Origin: Streptomyces eurocidicus
GTDB lineage: Bacteria > Actinomycetota > Actinomycetes > Streptomycetales > Streptomycetaceae
Reading direction: 5' to 3'
DNA: 64,000 nucleotides
Assembly (NCBI RefSeq): GCF_002891295.1
Contig: NZ_LGUI01000002.1
Span: forward strand, 868,001-932,000
Both the position numbers and the translations under genes were made by a program. The notes below the pieces were generated by a model that was given only the letters and a program-made list of their open reading frames with translations, was not told the origin of the DNA and did no database searches. This document shows positions 8,171 through 16,032 of this stretch, in pieces (position 1 is the first letter of the stretch; each line of letters begins with the position of its first letter).

Positions 8171-8347
8171 ATGACCGAACACCCCCCTCGGCGGTACTCA
8201 CCTGAAGGCACACCCCTGGGGCGCACCGCGGACGACGTCCGGCCCGGCAACGACTACTCCACCGAAACCCCGCGGGCCCGCAGGCTGTGGTGGCGCGTCA
8301 GGGACGTACTGCGCCGACCGGTGAAGAACAGCGAACAGCACCACTGA
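8171..8347 (+). CDS. Small basic hypothetical protein
   Basis: A 58-residue protein starting 9 bases after the secreted-protein gene, with ribosome site AGGAGAG overlapping that gene's stop region, so translation is probably coupled. It is rich in Arg, Pro and His, contains RRLWWRVRDVLRRP near the C-terminus, and has no signal peptide or known motif. A perfect 11-bp hairpin follows 20 bases downstream. Support is the ribosome site, operon position and terminator; homologues were not checked. Confidence 0.5.
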   Translation: MTEHPPRRYSPEGTPLGRTADDVRPGNDYSTETPRARRLWWRVRDVLRRPVKNSEQHH

Positions 8348-8366
8348 CCCGCGAACATGGACAGGC

Positions 8367-8393
8367 CCTCCCGCAGGAACACCCTGCGGGAGG
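8367..8393 (+). terminator. Terminator of the secreted-protein operon
   Basis: Perfect 11-bp stem CCTCCCGCAGG/CCTGCGGGAGG with loop AACAC, 20 bases after the stop at 8347. Confidence 0.65.
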
Positions 8394-8485
8394 ATCCGCT
8401 TTCGCTCCTCGACGAACGGTCGGAGGGCGAGGCCGGCACTGACCGTCCCGTAGAGGTCGCGCCACTCACGCGGTTCCTTCGCGAC

Positions 8486-8519
8486 GCCCGGCCCCGGGCC
8501 GCTGTTGCCGGGGCCGGGC
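8486..8519 (-). terminator. Terminator of the leftward lipoprotein gene
   Basis: Stem GCCCGGCCCC/GGGGCCGGGC (10 bp, 14-base loop) directly abutting the stop codon of the gene at 8520. Confidence 0.5.
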
Positions 8520-9023
8520 TCAGCCGCCGAGCTTCGTCGGCGCGGGGAGGCCGCCACCGCCGAGCTTGGCCGGGTCGGGCAGCTGGGCGGCGTCGCCCGT
8601 CCGCGAGAAGGTGTCCTTCCTGCCGCCCGCCCAGGAGACGACCAGCGTCCTGCCGTCCGAGCGCTCGACCTTGCCGGACGCGCGGTCCGTGTTGCCGTCG
8701 GCGCAGGTGAGCGTGAACGCCACGGGCTTCTTGTCCACGCCCACGGTGCCGGTGCAGGCGCGCTTGCCGCCGTCGGCGTAGAGGGCGGCCTTGCCCTGGT
8801 ACACGGACAGGCCCACGGGGCCGTCGCCGGATCGCGCGGCGTAGACGCCGTCGAACGAGCTCCCGCCCTTGCCGTCCAGGGCACTGTCCCGTGCCGTCGA
8901 CGAGGAGGCGGACGGCGCGCCGGCCTCCTTCTTCCCGCCGTCCTTGTCGCCGCCGCTGCCGCAACCGGTCATCAGCACAGCGGCGACCAGCGCCGCCCCC
9001 GTGAACTGTGCTGTTCTGCGCAC
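8520..9023 (-). CDS. Putative lipoprotein
   Basis: A 167-residue protein. The N-terminus (VRRTAQFTGAALVAAVLMTGCGS) is a lipoprotein signal with lipobox LMTGC, so the mature protein should be lipid-anchored at the outer face of the membrane. A low-complexity Gly/Lys/Ser linker follows, then a beta-rich domain (FDGVYAARSGDGPVGLSVY, CTGTVGVDKKPVAFTLTC) with two cysteines. The GTG at 9023 is chosen because GGAGG lies 5 bases upstream; the frame extends 21 codons further without support. Function unknown. Confidence 0.7.
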   Translation of the reverse strand: MRRTAQFTGAALVAAVLMTGCGSGGDKDGGKKEAGAPSASSSTARDSALDGKGGSSFDGVYAARSGDGPVGLSVYQGKAALYADGGKRACTGTVGVDKKPVAFTLTCADGNTDRASGKVERSDGRTLVVSWAGGRKDTFSRTGDAAQLPDPAKLGGGGLPAPTKLGG

Positions 9024-9153
9024 GATTTCCTCCGTGACGTCCAGTGGGACAAGTGACTCAGAAGCTAACACCGGCCCTCCCACCACGGCGTGCCGTGCGG
9101 CGCACGGTTACGTGGTCGCTACATCTTCAGCCGTGTCCCCAGGCGCGCCGCAG

Positions 9154-9201
9154 GGCACGGAGGAGGGGCGACGCGACGGCGCGCCGCCCCTCCTCCGTGC
9201 C
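9154..9201 (-). terminator. Strong terminator after the rSAM RiPP operon
   Basis: Perfect 17-bp stem GGCACGGAGGAGGGGCG and its complement, with a 14-base loop, 15 bases beyond the DUF5825 stop. It cleanly separates the RiPP operon from the lipoprotein gene. Confidence 0.75.
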
Positions 9202-9215
9202 TCCGGTCCCGTGTG

Positions 9216-9884
9216 TCAGATCACCAGCGCCGCCATGGGCCAGCGCCGTACCCGGTAAGGCGCCCACCAGACGTGGTCGCCGACCTCGATCGCGAGCTCC
9301 TCCTGGAGGAGGTCGGCCAGCACCGCCCGCGGCACGGCGGTGACCGGCGCGCCGTCCGCCAGGGAGGCGATCGCCCGCTGATAGCCGGCGTCGTCGATCG
9401 TGAACCGCCGTAACTGCCTGCGGCGGCGGTCCCGGACCTGGAGGAAGCCGGGCCCCCTGCGGTAGGCGCACTTGCACAGGTAGAAGCTGTCGTGCCATTT
9501 CCCCAGGGCGCCTTCGGCGTCCGCGGGCCCGGACAGGGCCTCCGGAGGGTGGAGATGGCCCAACGGGATCCAGGAGTCCGGGTCGTCGGCGATACGCGCC
9601 CGCCAGTCCACCGCGACGGCCAGTCCGGTGAGCGCACCGATCAGACTCAGCGCGCGGACCGCCCAGGCGGGATCCGTCGCTCCGGTCAGATCTACCGGCC
9701 GGGGGAGGGCCACCCGCCGGGCACCGGCGTCGAAGAGCGCGTTCGCGCCGTCGACGACCGGCCCGCCGGGCACCTCCAAGGTGCCCAGCTCCATGCCGGC
9801 GACCCGGCACACCGAACGATCGTGGTCACGCCAGGCGGCCACCGCGAACGCGGCGGCGGGCGCGGTCTCGGCGCTCGTGGTCAT
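9216..9884 (-). CDS. DUF5825 protein, partner of RiPP radical SAM enzyme
   Basis: A 222-residue protein that I assign to DUF5825, a family found beside cobalamin-type radical SAM RiPP maturases. Visible features are a central AVRALSLIGALTGLAVAVDW helix, a WIPLGHLHPPEAL segment, a CKCAYRRGPGFLQVRDRRR strand region with two close cysteines, and a C-terminal DLLQEELAIEVGDHVWWAPYRVRRWP segment. No catalytic motif is recognisable, so it may be a chaperone or binding partner. It starts at ATG 9884 after GGAGGAGGACG, 43 bases after the radical SAM gene, and is the last gene before a strong terminator. Confidence 0.7.
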   Translation of the reverse strand: MTTSAETAPAAAFAVAAWRDHDRSVCRVAGMELGTLEVPGGPVVDGANALFDAGARRVALPRPVDLTGATDPAWAVRALSLIGALTGLAVAVDWRARIADDPDSWIPLGHLHPPEALSGPADAEGALGKWHDSFYLCKCAYRRGPGFLQVRDRRRRQLRRFTIDDAGYQRAIASLADGAPVTAVPRAVLADLLQEELAIEVGDHVWWAPYRVRRWPMAALVI

Positions 9885-9927
9885 CGTCCTCCTCCGGGCC
9901 GTTCTCCGGGCCGTCGGCCGCCCGCCG

Positions 9928-11871
9928 TCACGCGGGCGCCGACTGCAGCCGCGCCGCGAGGTCCGTGGCCTGGCGGGCGTCGTTCTCCTTGAGGTAGCCG
10001 AGGCGCAGCAGCTCCTGGTTGACCGAGGCCGGTGCCACGTGCACGTACTGGCCGCCGTCCTCGTAGACCAGGCCCAGGCCGCGCCAGTGCCGCAGGATCT
10101 CCCGCACCCGGGCCTCGTCCGGCCCGTCGGGGGAGGCCGGGGCCCGGTCGCCGGCCCCGGCCCGCAGCTTGCGCGTGGCGGCGGTGACGGTGTGCGGCTG
10201 GTCGAGCAGACGGAACAGCGCCGCCTCCCCGGGGTCGGTCAGCTCCAGCACGGTCCAGTCGAAGGCGCGCCGCCTGCTGACGAGTACGATCCGGTCACCG
10301 AGGTCGCAGTGGGTCAGCCGGCTGCCCGCGTAGGCGTGCTGCCAGGCGACGATGGCCGCGTTGAGCCGCTCGACGACCTCGTCGGCGATGCCGCGGGGCG
10401 GCACCTCGAAGATGTACGCCAGGTCGAACATCTCCGCTTCGGGCAGGTCGTAGATGAACCGGTACTGCTGGGCCGGCCGGAGGTCGGAGAAGCCGAGGCC
10501 GGGGTTGTTGAAGTAAGGGCTGAACCGTTCGATGGCGATCCGGGCGGACTGACTCGCGGGCGGGTTGAGGTGTTCCAGGGCGGGCATCTGCGCCACGGCG
10601 TCGTCGTAGTCGTCGGCCTCCTCGCCGGGGAAGCCGTGCAGGTAGTTCCAGGCGACGGTGAGACCGGCCGTGGCGGCGTCGCGCAGCATACGGACGTTCT
10701 GGCAGCCGGTGACGCCCTTGTCCATCAGGGCCAGCACCTTGCTGTCGAGGTTCTCGATGCCGGGCTGGACGTAGACGACCCCCGCCTCGGCGAGAGTCCG
10801 CAGCTGGCTGAGGCGCATATTGGACTTGATCTCGTACTGGAGCCTGAGGTCGTAGCCGCTCTCCCTCAGCCGGGGGAGCAGCGACTTCAGGTAGTTCATG
10901 TCGAGGATGTTGTCGACCACGTACATGTCCAGGACACGGTGTCTGCGGGCCAGTTCCACGATCTCCTCGAAGAACACGGCCGGGTTCTTGCTGCGGAACT
11001 GCATGGAGGACCCGTTCAGACCGCAGAACGTGCAGTGGTGCTTCTCCCCCCACCAGCAGCCGCGCGCCCCTTCCACGACGAGCTTGGGCTCGACCCAGGA
11101 ACGGGCCCCGGAGGACGCGAGCCGCTCGAAGTACCCGGTGTAGTCGGGCGGCAGGATCGCGGCCGGCGGCAGTGGCCGCGTGCTCATGGGATTCGCGACG
11201 GAACGCCCCTGTTCGTCCCGCCGGCAGAGCCCCGGCACCTCGGTGGGTACCTCCTTACGGGCGATCGCGGTCAGCAGGGCCGGGAACGACTCCTCCGCCT
11301 CACCCCGGACCACGTAGTCGACGAAGGCGAAGTTGCGGTGGATCGCCTCGCCCTGCTTGCCGTCGCAGTTCGCCCCGCCCAGGACGGTGACGATGCCGGG
11401 GGCCAGCCTTTTGACGTGCCGCGCGGCCGCCAGCGCGGCGGCGTTCTGCTGGAACGTGGAGGTGAACCCGACGACGTCCGGCGCCAGGTCCACGATGCGC
11501 CGGGCGACGTCCAGGACGAACTCCTCGGCCATGGTGTGCAGCAGCAGGGCCTGCTCCCCACGGGCATCGGAGAGGTTCTCGCGCGTCGCCTCGGTGAACT
11601 CCTCGACGCGCCATTCGCGGTCGCCGTACAGGGCCGAGGAGAACACCCAGTCGCCGCACCCGAGAAAGTACGAGGCGAGGGAGTAGTACTCGTAGTCGCG
11701 AAGTGTGAATTCGGTACGCCTGGTCACCCAGTCGACATAGTCGATGTTGGCGTGCATCACTTCGGCGTGGGCGTCCGGCACACGCTCGTCGACACTGCGT
11801 TTGAGGATTCCGAGGGCCAGCGACGGGAGGTCGATGGAGGCCCACGGCATGTTCACCAGGAGTATGTGCAC
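9928..11871 (-). CDS. Cobalamin-type radical SAM RiPP C-methyltransferase
   Basis: A 647-residue enzyme. Residues 1-240 form a B12-binding-type Rossmann domain (VVGFTSTFQQNAAAL, VTVLGGANCDG). The radical SAM cluster motif is C-x7-C-x2-C at C272/C280/C283 (CWWGEKHHCTFCGLNG), the spacing of the family annotated as RiPP maturation radical SAM protein 1. The TIM-barrel core follows (YVVDNILDM, GVVYVQPGIENLDS, WNYLHGFPGE). The C-terminal part (about 510-630: DPGEAALFRLLDQPHTV, VREILRHWRGLGLVYEDG) resembles a PqqD-like peptide-recognition domain. Expected chemistry is C-methylation of unactivated carbons on the precursor at 12023. GTG start with AGAGG upstream. A hairpin separates it from the precursor gene. 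Confidence 0.88.
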   Translation of the reverse strand: MHILLVNMPWASIDLPSLALGILKRSVDERVPDAHAEVMHANIDYVDWVTRRTEFTLRDYEYYSLASYFLGCGDWVFSSALYGDREWRVEEFTEATRENLSDARGEQALLLHTMAEEFVLDVARRIVDLAPDVVGFTSTFQQNAAALAAARHVKRLAPGIVTVLGGANCDGKQGEAIHRNFAFVDYVVRGEAEESFPALLTAIARKEVPTEVPGLCRRDEQGRSVANPMSTRPLPPAAILPPDYTGYFERLASSGARSWVEPKLVVEGARGCWWGEKHHCTFCGLNGSSMQFRSKNPAVFFEEIVELARRHRVLDMYVVDNILDMNYLKSLLPRLRESGYDLRLQYEIKSNMRLSQLRTLAEAGVVYVQPGIENLDSKVLALMDKGVTGCQNVRMLRDAATAGLTVAWNYLHGFPGEEADDYDDAVAQMPALEHLNPPASQSARIAIERFSPYFNNPGLGFSDLRPAQQYRFIYDLPEAEMFDLAYIFEVPPRGIADEVVERLNAAIVAWQHAYAGSRLTHCDLGDRIVLVSRRRAFDWTVLELTDPGEAALFRLLDQPHTVTAATRKLRAGAGDRAPASPDGPDEARVREILRHWRGLGLVYEDGGQYVHVAPASVNQELLRLGYLKENDARQATDLAARLQSAPA

Positions 11872-11982
11872 GATCGACCTCTTTCACGGGTCGCCGGTGA
11901 TCCGGGAGGCGTGCGGTGGCGTGGCGGTACGGCGGCGAGGGCGCGAGGGCGGGACGGCCGGGCGGAGGGCCGGCAAGGCGGA

Positions 11983-12014
11983 GGGGCGGGCCAGGGGTTT
12001 CCCTGACCCGCCCC
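11983..12014 (-). terminator. Attenuator-like hairpin between RiPP precursor and rSAM gene
   Basis: On the minus strand, a 14-bp stem (GGGGCGGGTCAGGG with CCCTGGCCCGCCCC, one G-U pair) and a 4-base loop begin 8 bases after the precursor stop. Such partial terminators commonly raise the amount of precursor relative to modifying enzyme. Confidence 0.6.
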
Positions 12015-12022
12015 GGACCGGG

Positions 12023-12130
12023 CTACTCCCGAACCGCGGGAATGGGAATGTCGATGAGGCGCATACCGGTCTGGTACTCGCCGTCCTCGGCCTCCTCGAG
12101 TGGATCGTTGTGGATGATGTCCTTCTCCAT
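12023..12130 (-). CDS. rSAM RiPP precursor peptide
   Basis: A 35-residue peptide with ribosome site AAAGGGG before ATG 12130. The first 20 residues are acidic (MEKDIIHNDPLEEAEDGEYQ) and leader-like. The C-terminus GMRLIDIPIPAVRE is rich in Ile, Pro and Val, plausible targets for radical C-methylation as in bottromycin-type or polytheonamide-type chemistry. It lacks Cys, Ser and Thr in the C-terminal half, which argues against lanthipeptide, thiopeptide or sactipeptide routes. It is first in the operon precursor - hairpin - rSAM - DUF5825. Assignment rests on position, size and composition. The leader/core boundary is not visible, and no dedicated protease gene is nearby. Confidence 0.72.
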   Translation of the reverse strand: MEKDIIHNDPLEEAEDGEYQTGMRLIDIPIPAVRE

Positions 12131-12312
12131 GTCGTCCCCTTTCGCACGGTGGGCTGAGGATGGCCGGCGGATCCGGCCCAGTCCGTAGGGTGCGCCCCCG
12201 CCCAGGCTTTTTGAAGGGGTGTCACATGCGGAGCGGGTGTGAAGAACGGAGTACCGGAGTCCGTCTGGGCCGGGCCCGGCCCGGGCGCCGGGCCGGCTTC
12301 CGGCCCGTCCCG

Positions 12313-12840
12313 TCAGTCGAGCGAGAGCCACATCATGACGTCGTCGCGGTAGTCGCCGTCGCGCAGGCGCAGGCCGCCGGGCACCCGGCCGACCTCCTTG
12401 AAGCCGTGGCGCGCGTAGAAGTCCTCCAGGCCCATGCCGCCGCGCACCTCCAGCCGTAGCGCCTCCAGACCGAGCGAGCGGGCGAACGCGACCGTCTCCG
12501 TCAGCAGCGCCCCGCCCGTGCCGGTGCCCTGGAGCGACGGGTGGACCATGACCAGGACCACCATGGCCCAATGCCGCATCTTGAAGTCGGAGTTCAGCTT
12601 GAGGAACGTGGTGCCGACCAGCCGCCCGTCCGCGCCTCCTTCGTAGACACCCAGCATCCGCTGCTCGCCGGCGCCCACCACCCCGGCGACGCGCGCGGTG
12701 GCCGCGCGGACGGCCTCGGGGGCGACCGGGGTGACGAATCCGACGGAGCCACCCGCCTCGGAGACCTCGAACCACAGCCGGAAGAACGCCTCGCGGGCCT
12801 CGGGGGTGAGCTGGGGGTCACGGAGAAAGGTAAGTGCCAT
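12313..12840 (-). CDS. GNAT-family N-acetyltransferase
   Basis: A 175-residue acetyltransferase. It has the acetyl-CoA signature region (VHPSLQGTGTGGALLTETVAFARSLG, a Q/R-x-x-G-x-G/A-like pyrophosphate loop) and a C-terminal LEDFYARHGFKEVGRVPGG motif typical of GNATs. The ATG at 12840 is used; 11 further codons upstream are open but lack features, and no clear ribosome site is seen for either. It lies about 180 bases upstream of the RiPP precursor on the same strand, so it could be a tailoring enzyme, but the gap makes this uncertain. Confidence 0.8.
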   Translation of the reverse strand: MALTFLRDPQLTPEAREAFFRLWFEVSEAGGSVGFVTPVAPEAVRAATARVAGVVGAGEQRMLGVYEGGADGRLVGTTFLKLNSDFKMRHWAMVVLVMVHPSLQGTGTGGALLTETVAFARSLGLEALRLEVRGGMGLEDFYARHGFKEVGRVPGGLRLRDGDYRDDVMMWLSLD

Positions 12841-12965
12841 GCGCGTGATGCAAGCATTACGGGCCCGGCGCACGCAACCGCGAGGACCGACGGGGCGGAG
12901 CGCGGGCCCGGGAAGCGGGTTTCCCGCCTCGCGCGGCGCGGCGCGGACCGGCCGTCCCCGCCGTG

Positions 12966-13661
12966 TCAGCCGTTCGGCCCCTGCGCGGCGAGTGCCCGCA
13001 GCGCCCCGGCGAGTTGTTCCGGGGCGAGCGGCGGTACGGGCAGGGGGCGGGCGGCCTCGGTCCGCAGGCCGTCCAGGAACAGGAGCAGGTGGCGCCGCCA
13101 GGCGCCCGGGGCGACGGTCTCGGACGCGGGCACGACCCGGCCGAGGGCGGCCAGTGCGAAGAGCAGGTCCTCCACGACGACGTCACCGCGCAGCGTGCCC
13201 TGGTTCTGGGCGCGCCGGATCAGCAGGGAGACCGTCTCGTGGTGGTGGGCCTTGAGCGCCTCGAGGGAGGGGATGCCCTGGATCCCGGTGGTCATCAGGT
13301 CGTTGGCGCCCCGGTCCGCCGCCAGGCCCGCGAAGATGTACTCGAGGTAGTGGACCAGACCCTCCCAGGCGTCCGCGGCGTGCCGCGCGTCCTCGCCCCG
13401 GCGCAGGGTGCCGGTCAGCCCTTCGCCGAAGACCGCCTCGATGAGCGCGCCCCGGGTGGGGAAGTGCCGGTAGAGGGTGGCGTTGCCGACGCCGGCGCGG
13501 CGGGCGATGTCGTCCAGCGGGGCGTCCACGCCCTGCTCGGCGAAGAGCTGCCGGGCGGCCGAGACGAGCAGCTCGCGGTTGCGCCGGGCGTCCCGGCGCA
13601 CGGGAGCCGGACGTCCGTTCCCGGTCGGTGACCCGCTGCTCCGTGTGCCGCTGCCGCTCAC
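12966..13661 (-). CDS. TetR-family transcriptional repressor
   Basis: A 231-residue regulator. Residues 25-75 carry the TetR helix-turn-helix (RELLVSAARQLFAEQG, PLDDIARRAGVGNATLYRHFPTRGALIEAVF). The C-terminal part is the all-helical ligand and dimerisation domain, with the SETVAPGAWRRHLLLFLDGLR ending common to the subgroup with TetR_C-type domains. It is divergent from the P450 gene at 13848, and the shared 186-base gap holds two palindromes, so it most likely represses both itself and the P450. GTG start at 13661. Confidence 0.88.
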   Translation of the reverse strand: MSGSGTRSSGSPTGNGRPAPVRRDARRNRELLVSAARQLFAEQGVDAPLDDIARRAGVGNATLYRHFPTRGALIEAVFGEGLTGTLRRGEDARHAADAWEGLVHYLEYIFAGLAADRGANDLMTTGIQGIPSLEALKAHHHETVSLLIRRAQNQGTLRGDVVVEDLLFALAALGRVVPASETVAPGAWRRHLLLFLDGLRTEAARPLPVPPLAPEQLAGALRALAAQGPNG

Positions 13662-13718
13662 TGTCGTCCCCGCCCCTGTGCCGTGTCCGGTGCCGTGCCC
13701 GCTGTGGTGAACAGCACC

Positions 13719-13796
13719 CTAGCAAGAAAACGTGGACCACTCCCCGTTTCGTTGCTAGCGTTCCGGACGTCAAACGGGGAGTGCTCCCCGTTTGAC
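13719..13796. promoter_or_regulatory. Operator-like palindromes between tetR and P450
   Basis: Palindrome 1: CTAGCAAGAAAAC (13719-13731) with GTTTCGTTGCTAG (13746-13758), 11 of 13 matching. Palindrome 2: GTCAAACGGGGA (13769-13780) with TCCCCGTTTGAC (13785-13796), perfect. Palindrome 1 overlaps -10-like TAGGGT (left) and TAGCGT (13756-13761, right). The half-site ACTCCCCGTTT at 13739 also recurs. This is the expected binding site for the TetR protein. Confidence 0.6.
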
Positions 13797-13847
13797 GGGC
13801 CGTGGCCCGTCCCGGGTCACGACCGGACGACGAAAGGGCGACAACCC

Positions 13848-15053
13848 ATGTCCACCATGCCCGCGTTCGCGGCCCTCGCCCCGGCCGGTACGGACTTCAC
13901 CACCGACCCGTACCCCGTCTACGCCCACCTCCGGGAGAAGGGCTCGGTGCACCGCGTGGCCACCGAGGGCGCCGGGGACATCTGGGTGATCCTGGGGTAC
14001 GACGAGGTACGGGCCGCGCTCACCGACGAGCGGCTGAGCAACGACGTACGTCACTCCTCCCGCTGGGCGGACGACGGCGGTCACGCGATCGGTCGCAACA
14101 TGCTCCAGACCGACCCGCCCCACCACACCCGGCTGCGCAGGCTGGTCGCCGGGGAGTTCACCGCGCGCCGCATCGAGGCCCTGCGGCCCCGCGTGCGACA
14201 GCTGGCCGACGAGCTCCTGGACGCCGTCGCGCCGCTGGGCGCCGCCGACCTCGTCGAGTCCTTCGCGCGACCGCTGCCCATAGCGGTCATCTGCGAGCTC
14301 CTCGGCGTCCCCGCGGAGGACCGCGAGGCGTTCCACGAGTGGTCCCAGGACATGATCTTCCCGGCCACCCCGGAGGCCGGGGCCGCCGCGGCCGGGGCGA
14401 TGACCGGATACCTCACCGGCCTCCTCGACGCCAAGGACCGGTCACCCGGCGACGACCTGCTCAGCGCGCTCGTCGGGGCACGGGACACCGATGACGGTCG
14501 GCTCTCCCCGGACGAGCTCCTCGGCATGGCGTTCCTGCTGCTCGTCGCGGGCCACGAGACGACCGTCAACCTCCTGGCCAACGGGACGTACGCCCTGCTC
14601 ACCCACCCCGGACAGCTCGCCGCCCTGCGCGCCGAACCGGCGCTGCTCGACGGTGCGATCGAGGAGATGCTGCGGTACGAGGGCCCGGTGACGTCCGCGG
14701 CGTACCGCTGGGCCACCGAGCCCGTGGAGCTCGGCGGCGTGACCGTCCCGGCCGGCGAGGCCGTGCTGATCCTGCTGGGGTCGGCCTCCCGGGACCCGGG
14801 CCGCTTCGCCGAACCGGACCGCTTCGACATCCGCCGCCCCCGCCCCGGCGGTGGGCACCTCGCCTTCGGCCATGGCGTTCACCACTGCCTGGGCGCCCCG
14901 CTGGCCCGCCTGGAGGCGGCGGTCGCCTTCCCCGCCCTCCTCGACCGCTTCCCCGACCTCGCGCTCGCCGTGGCCCCGGAGGAAGTGCCCTGGCGCCCGG
15001 GGCTGATCCGGGGAATCTCCCGCCTTCCGGTCCGCTACGGCCCGCACGTCTGA
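13848..15053 (+). CDS. Cytochrome P450
   Basis: A 401-residue class I P450. It has the canonical I-helix oxygen-activation motif AGHETT, the K-helix ExxR (EEMLRY), and the heme loop FGHGVHHCLGAPLAR with the axial Cys near residue 347. It should be soluble, taking electrons from separate ferredoxin partners, which are not encoded here. The ATG at 13848 follows GAAAGGG; the frame runs 55 codons upstream through the operator region, so that extension is excluded. Control by the divergent TetR suggests it is induced by its substrate, as in detoxification or xenobiotic oxidation. Confidence 0.9.
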   Translation: MSTMPAFAALAPAGTDFTTDPYPVYAHLREKGSVHRVATEGAGDIWVILGYDEVRAALTDERLSNDVRHSSRWADDGGHAIGRNMLQTDPPHHTRLRRLVAGEFTARRIEALRPRVRQLADELLDAVAPLGAADLVESFARPLPIAVICELLGVPAEDREAFHEWSQDMIFPATPEAGAAAAGAMTGYLTGLLDAKDRSPGDDLLSALVGARDTDDGRLSPDELLGMAFLLLVAGHETTVNLLANGTYALLTHPGQLAALRAEPALLDGAIEEMLRYEGPVTSAAYRWATEPVELGGVTVPAGEAVLILLGSASRDPGRFAEPDRFDIRRPRPGGGHLAFGHGVHHCLGAPLARLEAAVAFPALLDRFPDLALAVAPEEVPWRPGLIRGISRLPVRYGPHV

Positions 15054-15105
15054 GCGCCGGCGGCCCGGCCGGGGAGCGTGCCCTCGCACGCGGGGTGACG
15101 CATCG

Positions 15106-15738
15106 TCACGTGAGGAGGCTCGGCGCGCCCGTCTGTGGGCCGGCGTCGGCGCGGAGGTGGGCCAGGAGCGCGTCCCCGCTCTCGTACGGGCGCTCGTCCG
15201 GGAGCAGCCGCCCGGCCGCCTCCAGGTCGCCGTCCGCCACCAGGGCGCGCATCTCCCGGGCGAACGGGGTCACGTCCGTGATGGACACGGTCCACTCGTC
15301 GGCGTAGCGGCGCGACGCCTCGCCCGCGAGGCCGAGCTGGAGGGAGCGGTGGGGGAGCGCCCGCAGGCGCAGATCGCGCTCGGGGTCCCACTGCACCCTG
15401 GCGGGCGCGGACTTCAGGGCGCGCTTCCAGGCGTCGTGGTCCGTGTGCACGGTGCGGTCGTAGTGGGAGAGACAGGCGTTGCCGAGCGCCCAGTCGAAGC
15501 CGGCGCGGTCGATCTCGACGGCCAGCACGCACTCCTGGTCGGCCTTGGTGGCCCATCCGCAGCGGTACATCATCCACAGGAAGGACGGCTTGATCCACGT
15601 CATGCGGTCGCGCTTCCACGCGGCCGGGAAGCGGCCGTCGCGGGCGGCGGGGAGGCCGAGGCGGGGCGAGTACGCCTGGTAGACGGTGATCGTGGTGGGG
15701 GTGTGGGTCGCGCGGATACGGCGGTGGGGCTCTTGCAT
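15106..15738 (-). CDS. DUF4291 family protein
   Basis: A 210-residue protein matching DUF4291: RRIRATHTPTTITVYQAYS at the N-terminus, then RMTWIKPSFLWMMYRCGWA, and HYDRTVHTDHDAWKRAL with PERDLRLRALPHRSLQLGL further on. The biochemical role of the family is unknown; the pattern of conserved Arg, Lys and Trp hints at nucleic acid or nucleotide binding. It is convergent with the P450 gene and about 50 bases separate them. ATG start. No operon partner. Confidence 0.8.
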   Translation of the reverse strand: MQEPHRRIRATHTPTTITVYQAYSPRLGLPAARDGRFPAAWKRDRMTWIKPSFLWMMYRCGWATKADQECVLAVEIDRAGFDWALGNACLSHYDRTVHTDHDAWKRALKSAPARVQWDPERDLRLRALPHRSLQLGLAGEASRRYADEWTVSITDVTPFAREMRALVADGDLEAAGRLLPDERPYESGDALLAHLRADAGPQTGAPSLLT

Positions 15739-16032
15739 GCGGGTGAGTATCGGCGGTACGGGCGAGCGGGGGAAAGCGAATTACGGGGGTGGGTGAAGAC
15801 GCCGTCCCCGGTGTCGGCCGGCTCGGGCGCTCCCCTGCCGGGGGCCGGAGGCCGTCCTCCGGACAGGCCCGGAAGCCCCACCGAACGGGTGAATGCGAGG
15901 GACTCATCGGGCAACGGGCTTTACCTGCGATCGGCCCGTCCCCCTGAATCGGAGGCGAAGGGCGGTGCACACGGCAGGGGCGTTCCGGCCCCCGCGGGCC
16001 CGCCCTCACGACCCCGCCAGGAGGCGACGAGT

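Noticed and set aside
9628..12006. 792-codon plus-strand frame opposite the rSAM gene
   Set aside because: Antisense to a well-supported rSAM enzyme; composition is typical of shadow frames.
13848..15053. P450 as part of the rSAM RiPP cluster
   Set aside because: It is divergent from its own TetR with a shared operator and is separated by the GNAT and TetR genes, so a self-contained TetR-P450 pair is more likely.
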